DNA of 64,000 bases, from the NCBI RefSeq assembly GCF_000831385.1, contig NZ_AP014548.1, forward strand, positions 1,479,779 to 1,543,778, read 5' to 3'. The notes beneath the pieces were generated by a model. The model was not told where the DNA came from, did not search any database, and saw only the letters and a list, made by a program, of their open reading frames with translations. This document shows, one piece after another, positions 36,155 through 44,916 of the stretch. A program made the position numbers and the translations under genes. This DNA comes from Nonlabens marinus S1-08 (lineage in GTDB: Bacteria; Bacteroidota; Bacteroidia; Flavobacteriales; Flavobacteriaceae). Numbering within the stretch: position 1 is the stretch's first letter; each line of letters begins with the position of its first letter.

Positions 36155-38272
36155 CTAGTAGAAAACAGACCTTTTATCTTCAATCTCCGTTGCTTTTTTC
36201 AAAGCCTCTACTAGCGCAGATGTAGATTGATTAGCAGTACGTTGTGCTACTAGTTTAGCATCATTAGAATAATTGTCTAAGTCAGGAGCGTTTTCTATCG
36301 CAGTAACCTTGATTACAAAAACACCTTTCTCACCAGCGATAGGCTTAGAAACTTGGCCTTCCTTCAAACCGAAAGCAGTTCCTACTACTTTAGGTTCTTG
36401 ACCAATACCTGCTAGAATAGGAGACATTCTGTTAATAGCTGTTGCCGTTTGAACGGTTTGCTTCTGATTAGTAGCGATGGTATTCAAATCTTTAGAGTTG
36501 ATTTTGTTCTTGATCATCTCTGCTTTTTTCTTATTTCTTAAAATAGGCGTTACGGTAGCACTTGCTTCCTCAACAGACATCAAGCCTTTGTCGCTTATTT
36601 TTGTTACTTGAGCAACTACGTAGCCTTCAGGAGTTTCAAATCGCTCTACATCGCCCACTTCTCGATCTTTATCAAAAGACCATTGTACAATTGAACGATT
36701 CCTACTGATTCCAGGAAGGTTTTCGTCTAATGCTTTTAAGCTACGTACTGGTACTACCTCTACTTCATATTCTTTAGCCAAAGCCGAAAAATCTTCGCTT
36801 CTTGCTGCTAGTTGGAATTTTTGAGTTTGAGTGTACAAGTTTTTGGTGGTTGCCTTAGAAGGCATCACCTTTTTAGCCACTGTAGCCAGCTTTATTGCTT
36901 CTCCAGCTGCGCCAGTTTCATCAATTCGGATTACGTGGTAACCAAAGCCACTTTCCGCGACTCCAACACTTCCTTCATTATTGTTGTACAAGAACTCGGT
37001 ATATCCAGGTGCAAACTGTGCTGCATTACCGGAGTACACTACCCAGCCTATATCTTGAGCTAATATTTGCGGCTCATTTTCTTGATAGTATTCAAATCGA
37101 GTATCGTAACTCTCTTTACTGCTTCCAATAGTAGAGGCAATGCTGTCTGCTAGTTTTTTAGCTGCTTCTTTAGTCATAGTAACATCAGACCCTGCTCTTG
37201 TAGCACCAGCGAAAGGAACGAGTATATGTCTATTCTTTACACTGTCATTCAAGGTTTTCTTGTCTAATACTTTAGAAACTTTAGAATATTCTCCATCCTT
37301 GTAAGGACCGTAAATTGAACCTTCATCTAAAGTAGCGATGGCACGTTCAGCAGGGCTCAACTTGGAAACCATGGTGTATCTGCCTGTGAAAGGAAGATCA
37401 GAGTTTGCATTTACAAAGGCTTCTGGGTTTTCAGTAGTTTTCAAACCTGGAGTAGTTACCTTTTGCTTAGTAGCATCATCATACTGGTTTTCTTTGCCAG
37501 TGATATATTGATTCATTTCAGCTTCTAGAGCTTTCGTATCTGCTTCAGACGCTTTGTCTGCAAAAAGAACGTATTGGATATCTCTGTTCGCATCTGCTTG
37601 AAACTGCTTCTCATGATCCTTGATGTAGGATTTGATTTCAGACTTAGTTACTTCTACTTCACTATCTGGGATGGAAGAGTAAGGGATGTTTACATATTGA
37701 AAGTCCCGATTGTCATTTTCTAATCGATAAGCAAACTCACCGTCAATAGTTGTACCTATTACACCGCTTTTGAGTAAGGTGAACAAGCGCTGTTGACGCA
37801 CTTGATTTGCTGCATTATCAAGATCTTGCTGCCATCCTTGAGGGTTTTGTGTAGCCGCTTGATTCACATATTGCGCAAAAAGAGCGTCTGAGAACTGACC
37901 GTTTTCATCCTGGAATTGAGGGAATCGAGCATAAGCCGCTTTCATATAATTAGAAACTTGCTCATCTGTTACTTGAATGCCAGCAGCAGTAATTTGCTCT
38001 TGCAAGACCGCATCACGCACTTGTTGATCCCAAACAATATTTGCTGCCTGGATGGTAGACATTCCAGCACGTTGATTCATGGTAGCTTCCACCTGACGGC
38101 TGAACTCTTGACGATTCAATTCCGTATCACCTACATAGCCCACCACATTCTGGTCGTCGCTATTAAAACTCCCTTGACGTATCAAATCACCTATAATAAA
38201 CGCAAAAAGCGCCAGTGCAATAATGATGATCAGAAACAAGCCCTGAGACCTGATTTTACCTAAAATGGCCAT
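36155..38272 (-). CDS. Periplasmic peptidyl-prolyl isomerase, PpiD/SurA type
   Basis: 705 residues. One N-terminal membrane helix (~12-30, LFLIIIIALALFAFIIGDLI) anchors the protein to the inner membrane. Then a SurA-N-type chaperone region (~35-240), a parvulin rotamase domain beginning at RNRHILVPFAG (~345) with the later DIGWVVYSGNAAQFAPGY, and a C-terminal chaperone/second parvulin-like region. Helps fold exported proteins. Upstream comes an intergenic palindrome and the envelope gene series to coaX on the same strand. Confidence 0.92.
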   Translation of the reverse strand: MAILGKIRSQGLFLIIIIALALFAFIIGDLIRQGSFNSDDQNVVGYVGDTELNRQEFSRQVEATMNQRAGMSTIQAANIVWDQQVRDAVLQEQITAAGIQVTDEQVSNYMKAAYARFPQFQDENGQFSDALFAQYVNQAATQNPQGWQQDLDNAANQVRQQRLFTLLKSGVIGTTIDGEFAYRLENDNRDFQYVNIPYSSIPDSEVEVTKSEIKSYIKDHEKQFQADANRDIQYVLFADKASEADTKALEAEMNQYITGKENQYDDATKQKVTTPGLKTTENPEAFVNANSDLPFTGRYTMVSKLSPAERAIATLDEGSIYGPYKDGEYSKVSKVLDKKTLNDSVKNRHILVPFAGATRAGSDVTMTKEAAKKLADSIASTIGSSKESYDTRFEYYQENEPQILAQDIGWVVYSGNAAQFAPGYTEFLYNNNEGSVGVAESGFGYHVIRIDETGAAGEAIKLATVAKKVMPSKATTKNLYTQTQKFQLAARSEDFSALAKEYEVEVVPVRSLKALDENLPGISRNRSIVQWSFDKDREVGDVERFETPEGYVVAQVTKISDKGLMSVEEASATVTPILRNKKKAEMIKNKINSKDLNTIATNQKQTVQTATAINRMSPILAGIGQEPKVVGTAFGLKEGQVSKPIAGEKGVFVIKVTAIENAPDLDNYSNDAKLVAQRTANQSTSALVEALKKATEIEDKRSVFY

Positions 38273-38403
38273 TCTCTATTTTTTAAATTTAAACGGTGGC
38301 GAAAATAGTGTTTTCCCCTTAATTATACCAGCTAGAAGATCTGGAATTGATGGCTTTCTGCGTGTTGTTTAACTAATTGTAGCAGTGAAGGATGTGGAGA
38401 AAT

Positions 38404-38419
38404 CGCTTTCGCGAAAGCG
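38404..38419. repeat. 16-bp palindrome copy 9 (perfect, intergenic)
   Basis: Exact CGCTTTCGCGAAAGCG in the 204-bp gap between the foldase and CNNM genes; no T-run follows, so it is not a terminator. I see nothing else clear in this gap. Confidence 0.95.
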
Positions 38420-38476
38420 AAATTATATCAAACCTTGTTACACCTACTTTGAATTGTGCTTATGAACCAGCTACAA

Positions 38477-39751
38477 CTACTCCTCAACGATGATGTTGAG
38501 TTCCACTAAGTCAATTTTATTATTTGACTTTTCTAGAATTCTAAAACAGTAAGAGTCGATGATGACTTCTTCCAGCTCATCAGGAATATTTTCAGTTTTG
38601 TGAACGATTAAACCTCCAAGGGTTTCATATTGTTCATCTTCAGGAAGGTCCAGTTTGTAGCGTTCGTTGATATAATCTACTTCTAATCGAGCACTTAATT
38701 TGAAACAAGTCTCACTGATCTGGGATTCTATAAACTGGTCAGAGTCATGCTCATCTTCAATTTCTCCAAAAAGTTCCTCCACGATGTCCTCAACCGTGAT
38801 CAATCCGGAAGTCCCGCCATATTCATCGAGCACGATAGCCACGCTTTTGTGGCGCTTGATCAATAAGTTGAGAACGTCCTTTACCAGCATGGTTTCTGGA
38901 ACGTTCAGTACTTCGCGTCTTATGTCTCCTATAGTTGCGGGCGATTTGAATAAGTCAAAACTGTGTACATATCCAGTGATATCATCCATGGTTTCTTTAT
39001 GGATCAGTATTTTGCTCAAGCCGGTATTGACGAATTTTTTATTCAGGTCTTTAATTTCTGTGCTTTCTTGAACTGATATCATTTCAGTCCTTGGAACCAT
39101 AACCTCACGAGCCTTGAGTCCACCGAAGTCTAGGGCATTTTGAAAGATCTGAATCTCACTGTCTACTTCTTGCTGTTCTTGAGCACTTTCCATTTGCTCA
39201 GTGATGTAGTTTCCTAATTCTAGCTTAGAAAATGAAAGCTGAATTTCATCGCCATTGGACTTGAAAAACGTCTTGAGGACAAAGTCAGATAATTGGATAC
39301 AAAACCAAGAAACTCCCCAAAACAACAGGTAGAACAAATAAGCGGGTATGGCAAAAAACTTGAGCAGTTCATTTGCATAAATCTGAAAAAATACTTTAGG
39401 CAAAAACTCAGCAGTCAGTAAGATGATTAATGTAGAGATGACGGTCTGTACCAGTAAGAGTTGGAAACCGCTATTTGCTAGAGTGGGGTAGAGTAGAGAA
39501 AGTTGTTCTGTCAATAAATCGCCCATAGCAAACCCATAGACGACTAGCGCCACACTGTTGCCTATAAGCATGGTAATAATAAACTTTGACGGTTGTGCGG
39601 TTAGATTACGCAAAACCCGACCTATAAAATCTTGCTGTCGTTTTTCTAGCTCAATATGTATCTTATTAGAAGATACATAGGCAATTTCCATCCCTGAAAA
39701 GAAAGCGCTCAATATGAGCATGCCTATAATGATAAGAATCTGTTCCAGCAT
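38477..39751 (-). CDS. CNNM/HlyC-CorC family membrane protein with CBS pair
   Basis: 424 residues. DUF21/CNNM membrane domain with about four helices (~1-150), a CBS-domain pair (~195-330, with REVMVPRTEMISV and VLDEYGGTSGLITVEDIVEELFGEIEDE), and a C-terminal CorC_HlyC domain (~340-424). Family roles include magnesium/cobalt homeostasis; the gliding protein GldE has the same architecture, so that name is possible but I cannot decide it here. Overlaps the next small gene by 1 bp. Confidence 0.9.
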   Translation of the reverse strand: MLEQILIIIGMLILSAFFSGMEIAYVSSNKIHIELEKRQQDFIGRVLRNLTAQPSKFIITMLIGNSVALVVYGFAMGDLLTEQLSLLYPTLANSGFQLLLVQTVISTLIILLTAEFLPKVFFQIYANELLKFFAIPAYLFYLLFWGVSWFCIQLSDFVLKTFFKSNGDEIQLSFSKLELGNYITEQMESAQEQQEVDSEIQIFQNALDFGGLKAREVMVPRTEMISVQESTEIKDLNKKFVNTGLSKILIHKETMDDITGYVHSFDLFKSPATIGDIRREVLNVPETMLVKDVLNLLIKRHKSVAIVLDEYGGTSGLITVEDIVEELFGEIEDEHDSDQFIESQISETCFKLSARLEVDYINERYKLDLPEDEQYETLGGLIVHKTENIPDELEEVIIDSYCFRILEKSNNKIDLVELNIIVEE

Positions 39752-39945
39752 TATTTCTTGTTACGCTCCTCAAATCTACGACGAAAACGCCTTTTGAAGA
39801 AAAACATAAAGGTAGCCAATGCAGACATCCCAAACAGCATATACGACCGCTGCGGAGATTCATTGAATTCATAAATACCGGTAGCTATAAACAATACAGC
39901 AAAAACTAGGTAGGCGTATTCAAAATATTTAAAAAACTTACTCAT
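39751..39945 (-). CDS. Small two-helix membrane protein
   Basis: 64 residues with two hydrophobic helices (~9-24 and ~33-49) and a very basic C-terminus (FKRRFRRRFEERNKK). It overlaps lptC by 8 bp upstream and the CNNM gene by 1 bp downstream, so it is translated as part of this operon. No family recognised; the tight packing argues that it is real. Confidence 0.72.
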   Translation of the reverse strand: MSKFFKYFEYAYLVFAVLFIATGIYEFNESPQRSYMLFGMSALATFMFFFKRRFRRRFEERNKK

Positions 39946-40510
39946 CTTCAGGTTTTATGTAGTATAGATCACTGGAATTGCGCACTAAAGCTTTAGTAAG
40001 CTTCTCGTTTGAATCGAGAATATCCCCAGATGTTTCACTTTTATTAGTTAAATCAGTACGGAAGGGTTGGTCTGTAAAAATCCATCTTGATTTTTGATCC
40101 CAGTACAGCTGGTCTCCAAAAAAGGTGCTTCCATCTGTTCCTACAATTTTCACATTGCCTTTAAGGTCGACTAGATCACTCTCGCTAAAAATTACTGCAT
40201 AGTCAGCAGTGATGGTTGTTTTTTTAGTGGTGTCACCATTAGTTTCATAAACTTCCACCTTAATCCCATCAGGGAATTCAGTGAATGGGTAGGAGTCATT
40301 AGAATAATCTAGCATCAGAGGACCACGTATGGTGGCTTTTAAATAGCCACTATCGGTATGCTTCAATAACAGGTTTTCAACCTCACTTGATGGCTGGTTG
40401 GAGACCGTATTCATTTTAGCAACTTCCTTTAAATTATCAGTACATGCTAAAAAACAGATCACGGCAGTTGCCGTGATCGTTGTTTTTATTATATTTTTAA
40501 AGATTGCCAA
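39938..40510 (-). CDS. lptC: LPS export system periplasmic protein LptC
   Basis: 190 residues. Lipoprotein-like leader with a cysteine at LACTDN (~23), then the OstA-type beta-jellyroll (YLKATIRGPLMLDY, ADYAVIFSESDLVDLKGNVKIVG, LYWDQKSRWIFTDQPF). LptC passes LPS from the LptBFG transporter to the LptA bridge. The lipid anchor replaces the membrane helix of the E. coli protein, as is usual in Bacteroidota. It directly follows the TPR protein gene with no gap. Confidence 0.88.
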   Translation of the reverse strand: MAIFKNIIKTTITATAVICFLACTDNLKEVAKMNTVSNQPSSEVENLLLKHTDSGYLKATIRGPLMLDYSNDSYPFTEFPDGIKVEVYETNGDTTKKTTITADYAVIFSESDLVDLKGNVKIVGTDGSTFFGDQLYWDQKSRWIFTDQPFRTDLTNKSETSGDILDSNEKLTKALVRNSSDLYYIKPEDE

Positions 40511-41869
40511 TTATGGGATTCTTACAGATTCTCCTATCCAACAGTTGAAAGTTATCGTTTGTCCTGAGTTGAAATCGTTATTTGTAAAGATCTCAGCTTT
40601 TTGTGGAGCACGACCATTATAACTTTCAGCAGTTGCTAATGCTGTACTTCTAATGGAAGGGTCTACCGCAGCAGCTTTACTAGCGTACCTTGCAGCCACC
40701 CAGTTCACAGCTTTCTTTTCAAAGATAGAAGATCCACAGCTATTGATACTGTTACCTATCATATTTGCAATTTGAAGAAACGGTGTTCCGAAAGATGGTT
40801 TAGCAGCATTGGCAGCTAGAAACTCTCTTTTAGCACTTCCGTACTGTCCTTGAGCTTTATAAGCCATACCTTTCTTATAATGAATTCTTGAAACTAAATC
40901 ATCATCTACTCCTAATTCAATCGCTTGATCCCAGTACTTGAATTTCTCTGATTGAGTTTCAGCGATATTACCTAAACCATAGGCTGTTTTTCCACTTGGA
41001 TTAAGGTCATGCAGCGCCTTAACTGATGTGATGTATAGTGGCGCATCCGTACATTCTTTAGCCTGCAGCCTTCTTAATACATTAGATAACCAGTTTTGAT
41101 CATCTTTTTTATTCTCAAATTCAGCCTCATATAATGGGATCAATTTATCACAGTCTGCAAGTGCACCTAAAGTTGCATTCACATTTCCCATTACGATTCC
41201 GTAATTTTTGATGTTGATTTCTTGAGCTTCCATTTGCTCCTTTTCTTGATCAGTCAAGGTGCCGGCAGCTTCCTTATCCATCAATTGAGTAATCACTTGA
41301 CCTCTTTCATCTTGAACTTTTTCAATTTGCGCTGTCAATTCATCATAAATATCGAAGAAATCTTGAAGGTTTACTTTTTGGTCATTGTAGCGCTTTTCAG
41401 CCAATTTGAAATAGGTGATCATCGCATTCGGGTCCGTAAAATTTTCTTTATCGCTTACAAAGGATTCACGCAACATATTATATTGCTCATCTTCCGTTCC
41501 TATGTTGTACTTATACATAGTACGAGCGATTTCCGTCTTCTTTTTGCTGACATTCACTATGTCTGGGAATCTGTTGATTTGCCCTTGTAGCATAGCTATA
41601 AGACCTTTAGCATTTGCAGTTTCTTCTCCTACATTCTTTCTTAATCGATCTTCATAAATACGCTCTCCATATTGATAGATAGCCGCGCTTGCATCAGGAC
41701 ACTTTTGAACTAAAGGGTCTAGTTGCTTAAATGCTTCGTCATAAGATCTTGCTTTTGCATTCTCTGCAAATATTTGTAGCATTACGGTGCAATCGTTTGC
41801 GTCTTGCGCTTTCGCGAAAGCGAAACTAAGAACGGCTGCTGCTGCTAAAAAGAGGCTTGTCTTTTTCAT
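40511..41869 (-). CDS. Exported TPR-like protein of unknown function
   Basis: About 452 residues. Signal peptide ending FAFAKA-QD; the last part of the leader is encoded by a palindrome copy. The mature protein is helical with TPR-like repeats (SYDEAFKQLDPLVQKCP; DLVSRIHYKKGMAYKAQGQYGSAKREFLAA), and a central charged helical stretch (~170-225) that may be coiled coil. Located between an outer-membrane barrel gene and lptC, conserved company in Flavobacteriaceae. Periplasmic envelope role likely, precise job unknown. An ATG two codons upstream (41875) is also possible. Confidence 0.82.
   Translation of the reverse strand: MKKTSLFLAAAAVLSFAFAKAQDANDCTVMLQIFAENAKARSYDEAFKQLDPLVQKCPDASAAIYQYGERIYEDRLRKNVGEETANAKGLIAMLQGQINRFPDIVNVSKKKTEIARTMYKYNIGTEDEQYNMLRESFVSDKENFTDPNAMITYFKLAEKRYNDQKVNLQDFFDIYDELTAQIEKVQDERGQVITQLMDKEAAGTLTDQEKEQMEAQEINIKNYGIVMGNVNATLGALADCDKLIPLYEAEFENKKDDQNWLSNVLRRLQAKECTDAPLYITSVKALHDLNPSGKTAYGLGNIAETQSEKFKYWDQAIELGVDDDLVSRIHYKKGMAYKAQGQYGSAKREFLAANAAKPSFGTPFLQIANMIGNSINSCGSSIFEKKAVNWVAARYASKAAAVDPSIRSTALATAESYNGRAPQKAEIFTNNDFNSGQTITFNCWIGESVRIP
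41807..41822. repeat. 16-bp palindrome copy 10 (perfect, in a signal peptide)
   Basis: Exact CGCTTTCGCGAAAGCG, read as AFAKA, which supplies the A-x-A cleavage site of the TPR protein's leader. Confidence 0.95.
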
Positions 41870-41903
41870 AATCATTTCTTTTCAGTTGTAAGTTTTGGTA
41901 ATA

Positions 41904-43154
41904 TTAATTGTAACGTCTTTTTTGGAACCATCGGTCATTTAATGAAAGTCCTATAGAAATACTGAAGAAATCTTCTTTTATCAAACCAGCATTTTGCGTT
42001 CCACGCTGCCCGTATTCAAATCCTATGTTTGCATTTGAGAAGGAAGCGCCGCGTCCTATGGGTAGTCCTAATCCAAAAGATATGCCAAACTCATTAACGT
42101 CTTCTCCATTAAGACGTAGACCACTCTCTTCATAGCGCATTCCACCACGGTAGACGACTCTATCCCAGTAACTTGAGATACTATTGAAATTAGGGATATA
42201 AAAACCTCCTACCCGGTAGGATGCTGCATCTGTAAACTCGCTATTATCAGGTGCAAAGGACCGCGCTGCAGAGGAACTAGAGCCTCTCAGCGAATATTCA
42301 GCAGCAAGATTCCAGTTTAAAGGTTTCCCATAGCCTATGCCTATGGTATACTCTTCGCGCAATTTCAATTCTTGTTTAGTTTCAGGGCTTTCACGGGTAA
42401 CAAATATATTCTCAGTTAAATCTGCACCCACGGTAATGGTACTCAAGCGACGTACGTTCCTAGCAGTGATATCTGCTTCTGGTTGATATATGAATGATGC
42501 GTTAAATGAATTCCCGTTATCGAGTATCTTATCGTAATTGATGGCTAAGTTGAAGGAGATACCACTCAAGTCAGTTTCATTTTCTTCTCGGGTACCAAAT
42601 TGCACTTCGTTGAATGCGATACTGGAAGAATTAGTTTCTTCTCCAAAGTTGTACCTAAATTCTCCACCGATACTGATGTTTTTAGTCAACTGATGACCTA
42701 AACTAAAGTATGCACGGTTTAAAGAGCCTTCGCCAGTAAAGCGGCTATAGCGCTCTGGACTTACAGAACCAATAGTATAACCTACAGATTGGAATGGTAT
42801 TAAACCAAAGCCGAAAGCCGTCTTAGGACTTACAGGCACTCCAATACTGACATATTGTATAGAGGTGGCATCATAAGTATCATTGCTATCCTCAGTACTT
42901 GCAAAGGTTTCGGTATGGTTCATTCCTATAGCATAGGTAGTCAACCTCAGTTTGCTATACGAGGCTGGATTTTGCAGGTTCAGGTGAATACTGTCGCTAT
43001 AAGTCCTGATCCCAGCCATGCTGCGATTCTCAATTGTGCCTCTAAATGTTTGCTGTCCTAGTCCAAAAAAGGAGTAGGGTGAGGAAGTACGCGATTGTGC
43101 CCAACTGCCCATAATGGTAAATAGGAACAAAACGGTTAAAATACTTCTTATCAT
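41904..43154 (-). CDS. Outer-membrane beta-barrel protein of unknown function
   Basis: 416 residues. Signal peptide (~1-19, GSWAQS), then an all-beta body with alternating polar and aromatic residues (e.g. YSFFGLGQQTFRGTIENRSM near the start; FGISFGLGLPIGRGASFSNA near the end) finishing with an outer-membrane-type ISIGLSLNDRWFQ strand. It resembles FadL/OmpP1-like transporters in layout but I would not name a substrate. Overlaps coaX by 4 bp and precedes the TPR gene by 34 bp. Confidence 0.82.
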   Translation of the reverse strand: MIRSILTVLFLFTIMGSWAQSRTSSPYSFFGLGQQTFRGTIENRSMAGIRTYSDSIHLNLQNPASYSKLRLTTYAIGMNHTETFASTEDSNDTYDATSIQYVSIGVPVSPKTAFGFGLIPFQSVGYTIGSVSPERYSRFTGEGSLNRAYFSLGHQLTKNISIGGEFRYNFGEETNSSSIAFNEVQFGTREENETDLSGISFNLAINYDKILDNGNSFNASFIYQPEADITARNVRRLSTITVGADLTENIFVTRESPETKQELKLREEYTIGIGYGKPLNWNLAAEYSLRGSSSSAARSFAPDNSEFTDAASYRVGGFYIPNFNSISSYWDRVVYRGGMRYEESGLRLNGEDVNEFGISFGLGLPIGRGASFSNANIGFEYGQRGTQNAGLIKEDFFSISIGLSLNDRWFQKRRYN

Positions 43155-43876
43155 GAATTTAATTTGTAAAGATTATGGATGCCGTACAGCATCAAAAAAG
43201 GCGAGGCAAAGAAACGGTTTTTCAGTTGCTTTACCAATAGTTCTGCATCCCCACCTGTTATGATTACGTAAAGATTTGGATGTTTTTTACTATATTTTTT
43301 AATTACTCCTTTAATCTCAAGAGCTAGACCATTGACCACGCCACTATGTATGGATTCTGTAGTAGAATTTCCTATCAAGGTTTCAGGCTTTTGTGGTTGT
43401 AATAACGGCAGTTGTGCTGTAAAATTATGGAGGGACTGGTATCTTAGATGAAGTCCAGGTGAAATAGCGCCACCCCAATAGTTACGATCTGCATCAATAA
43501 AATCATAGGTAACACAAGTTCCTGCATCAATCACTAAGATCTCTTTGCCTGATGGAGCGCTAGTCAGCGCACCAGCAACAAGAGCTTTGCGGTCGTTGCC
43601 TAAGGTGACGGATTGGTATTTGTTGAAAAAGGGCAATGAAGTCTCTTGATTGATATAAGTTACCTTCAATAGACCTTCTAAGGCATGCAATAGTTTAATG
43701 TCCATCGCACCTACTTGGCAAATACAGGCATTCTTAAGATCTGGGTAGTTGGATTGAATACTTTTTACTTGAGAAATGAAATCCTCTTGCTTGCTACGAA
43801 TAAGGTCGTAAACAGTGACATCATCAACTACAGCGAGTTTGATGGCGGTATTCCCTATGTCTACAGCCAGAATCAT
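43151..43876 (-). CDS. coaX: Type III pantothenate kinase
   Basis: 241 residues. ASKHA-fold motifs: DIGNTAIKLAVVDD (~5-18), LVIDAGTCVTYDFID (~115-129) and GGAISPGLHLRYQSL (~133-147), ending ITGGDAELL. Catalyses the first step of coenzyme A synthesis without feedback inhibition by CoA. First gene of the minus-strand operon running to the CNNM gene; tRNA-Val lies just upstream on the same strand. Confidence 0.95.
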   Translation of the reverse strand: MILAVDIGNTAIKLAVVDDVTVYDLIRSKQEDFISQVKSIQSNYPDLKNACICQVGAMDIKLLHALEGLLKVTYINQETSLPFFNKYQSVTLGNDRKALVAGALTSAPSGKEILVIDAGTCVTYDFIDADRNYWGGAISPGLHLRYQSLHNFTAQLPLLQPQKPETLIGNSTTESIHSGVVNGLALEIKGVIKKYSKKHPNLYVIITGGDAELLVKQLKNRFFASPFLMLYGIHNLYKLNS

Positions 43877-43890
43877 ATTGTATATATCGT

Positions 43891-43964
43891 GTGGAATACT
43901 GGATTCGAACCAGTGACCTCTGCCCTGTCAAGGCAGCGCTCTAAACCAACTGAGCTAATCCCAC
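43891..43964 (-). tRNA. tRNA-Val (anticodon GAC)
   Basis: 74 nt on the minus strand. Acceptor GTGGGAT pairs with ATTCCAC (one G-U); D-arm TTAGCTCAGTTGG; anticodon stem-loop CTGCC-TTGACAG-GGCAG giving anticodon GAC; T-arm with GGTTCGAATCC. CCA is not encoded. Confidence 0.92.
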
Positions 43965-43993
43965 GATGAATGGAACCTTAAAGTTCAAATAAC

Positions 43994-44020
43994 AAAAAAC
44001 CCAATCAACGCGATCGGGTT
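43994..44020 (-). terminator. Terminator originally downstream of tRNA-Phe
   Basis: Stem AACCCAATC / GATCGGGTT (one G-U), loop AACGC, with a T-run on the minus strand. It adjoins the orphaned tRNA-Phe fragment, so it is probably the original terminator cut off by the insertion. Confidence 0.75.
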
Positions 44021-44024
44021 TGCT

Positions 44025-44068
44025 GTGGTACCTCCAGGAATCGAACCAGGGACACATGGATTTTCAGT
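44025..44068 (-). repeat. Displaced 3' fragment of tRNA-Phe (left att copy)
   Basis: A 44-bp exact copy of 45941-45984, covering the tRNA-Phe 3' end up to the anticodon loop. It is not a functional tRNA: the 5' half is missing and the sequence diverges at 44069. Confidence 0.9.
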
Positions 44069-44159
44069 GTACCGCTGCCTAATATTGGGGATGTAAACGA
44101 CTGAAAAACAAGGTTTCCCAAATCGTTACACAGCAAATTGCTTAATATAAGTGGTCGTT

Positions 44160-44180
44160 TGCCGACACTATTGCCGACCA
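44160..44180. other. Left pair of TGCCGAC sites (possible recombinase arm sites)
   Basis: TGCCGAC at 44160 and again at 44172 (12-bp period), the second extended to TGCCGACCA. The same two-site arrangement with the same period occurs near the right end of the cassette. Confidence 0.6.
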
Positions 44181-44243
44181 ATGCTAAAACCTTTAAGCGG
44201 CTGCAAATATAGCGCAATACTATTATTGTATTAATCATAAAAT

Positions 44244-44915
44244 TTATTTTTTACCAGTCACTTTTTTGATTTTAGACAGCTCTGGATTCTCTTTATGATT
44301 TTCTAAATAAACCTTGTAATCAACACTGGGGGAATCCTTAACTTTTATAGGTAATGTGCCAGAGTCAAGTTCGTGCATGGGGCCATCATTGGTGTCCAAT
44401 AATGCCCAATGTGTCACATATTCTGTATATGTAACATCACGATAGGTAGTTTCTAAGTTCAAATTGTTTAAGCCAGTTTTATTAACTTTAATTTTGAAAA
44501 TATCGTTCTCTTCTATGATAGGTATGTAGTGGAAATTTTCTAACTCTTCCCCTTCAAAAGTAGTTACAGTAATTTTAAAGCAGGTGCGGATACAAATGTT
44601 TTTAACGCATTTAATAGTAATGTGTATTTGATCTAGCTTTTCTATTTTCGAAAAAGAGAGAAGAGGCAAATTGTCTAATAATAATTGTTTTCTTCTTTGG
44701 ATTTCGCCCTTCTTTGATTCTTGATCTTGCTTATATAGTGTGTAAATTAGACCAATTAATGTACTAGTAGTTAGTAGGACGTTAATCAGTTCAAGCCCGT
44801 CAATAGGTTTGTTGTCAAATTTTAATTGACTAATTAAAATACTCCCGATAGAAATAATCAGGATAACAATTAACCATCTTATAATTCGAATAGTGGGTAT
44901 GTTACTCATTTCCAA
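44244..44915 (-). CDS. Cassette gene 2: two-helix membrane protein
   Basis: About 223 residues from a TTG at 44915, or 221 from ATG 44909. Two N-terminal membrane helices (~11-29 WLIVILIISIGSILIS and ~43-61), a charged Lys/Gln/Glu-rich stretch (~62-78), and a ~145-residue soluble domain of beta character (IHITIKCVKNICIRTCFKITVTT). No family recognised. Stop of the DUF4145-like gene and this start are adjacent, so translation is probably coupled. Membrane protein plus soluble zinc-ribbon partner recalls sensor/effector pairs in phage defence, but nothing in the sequence proves it. Confidence 0.7.
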   Translation of the reverse strand: MEMSNIPTIRIIRWLIVILIISIGSILISQLKFDNKPIDGLELINVLLTTSTLIGLIYTLYKQDQESKKGEIQRRKQLLLDNLPLLSFSKIEKLDQIHITIKCVKNICIRTCFKITVTTFEGEELENFHYIPIIEENDIFKIKVNKTGLNNLNLETTYRDVTYTEYVTHWALLDTNDGPMHELDSGTLPIKVKDSPSVDYKVYLENHKENPELSKIKKVTGKK

Positions 44916-44916
44916 A

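Noticed and set aside
44005..44238. A 77-codon minus-strand frame at the left end of the cassette
   Set aside because: It runs through the tRNA-Phe fragment and the terminator, and shows no recognisable integrase or other motif.
44244..44915. Calling the cassette's two genes a toxin-antitoxin pair
   Set aside because: Both proteins are over 200 residues, one has two membrane helices and neither shows a toxin or DNA-binding antitoxin motif.
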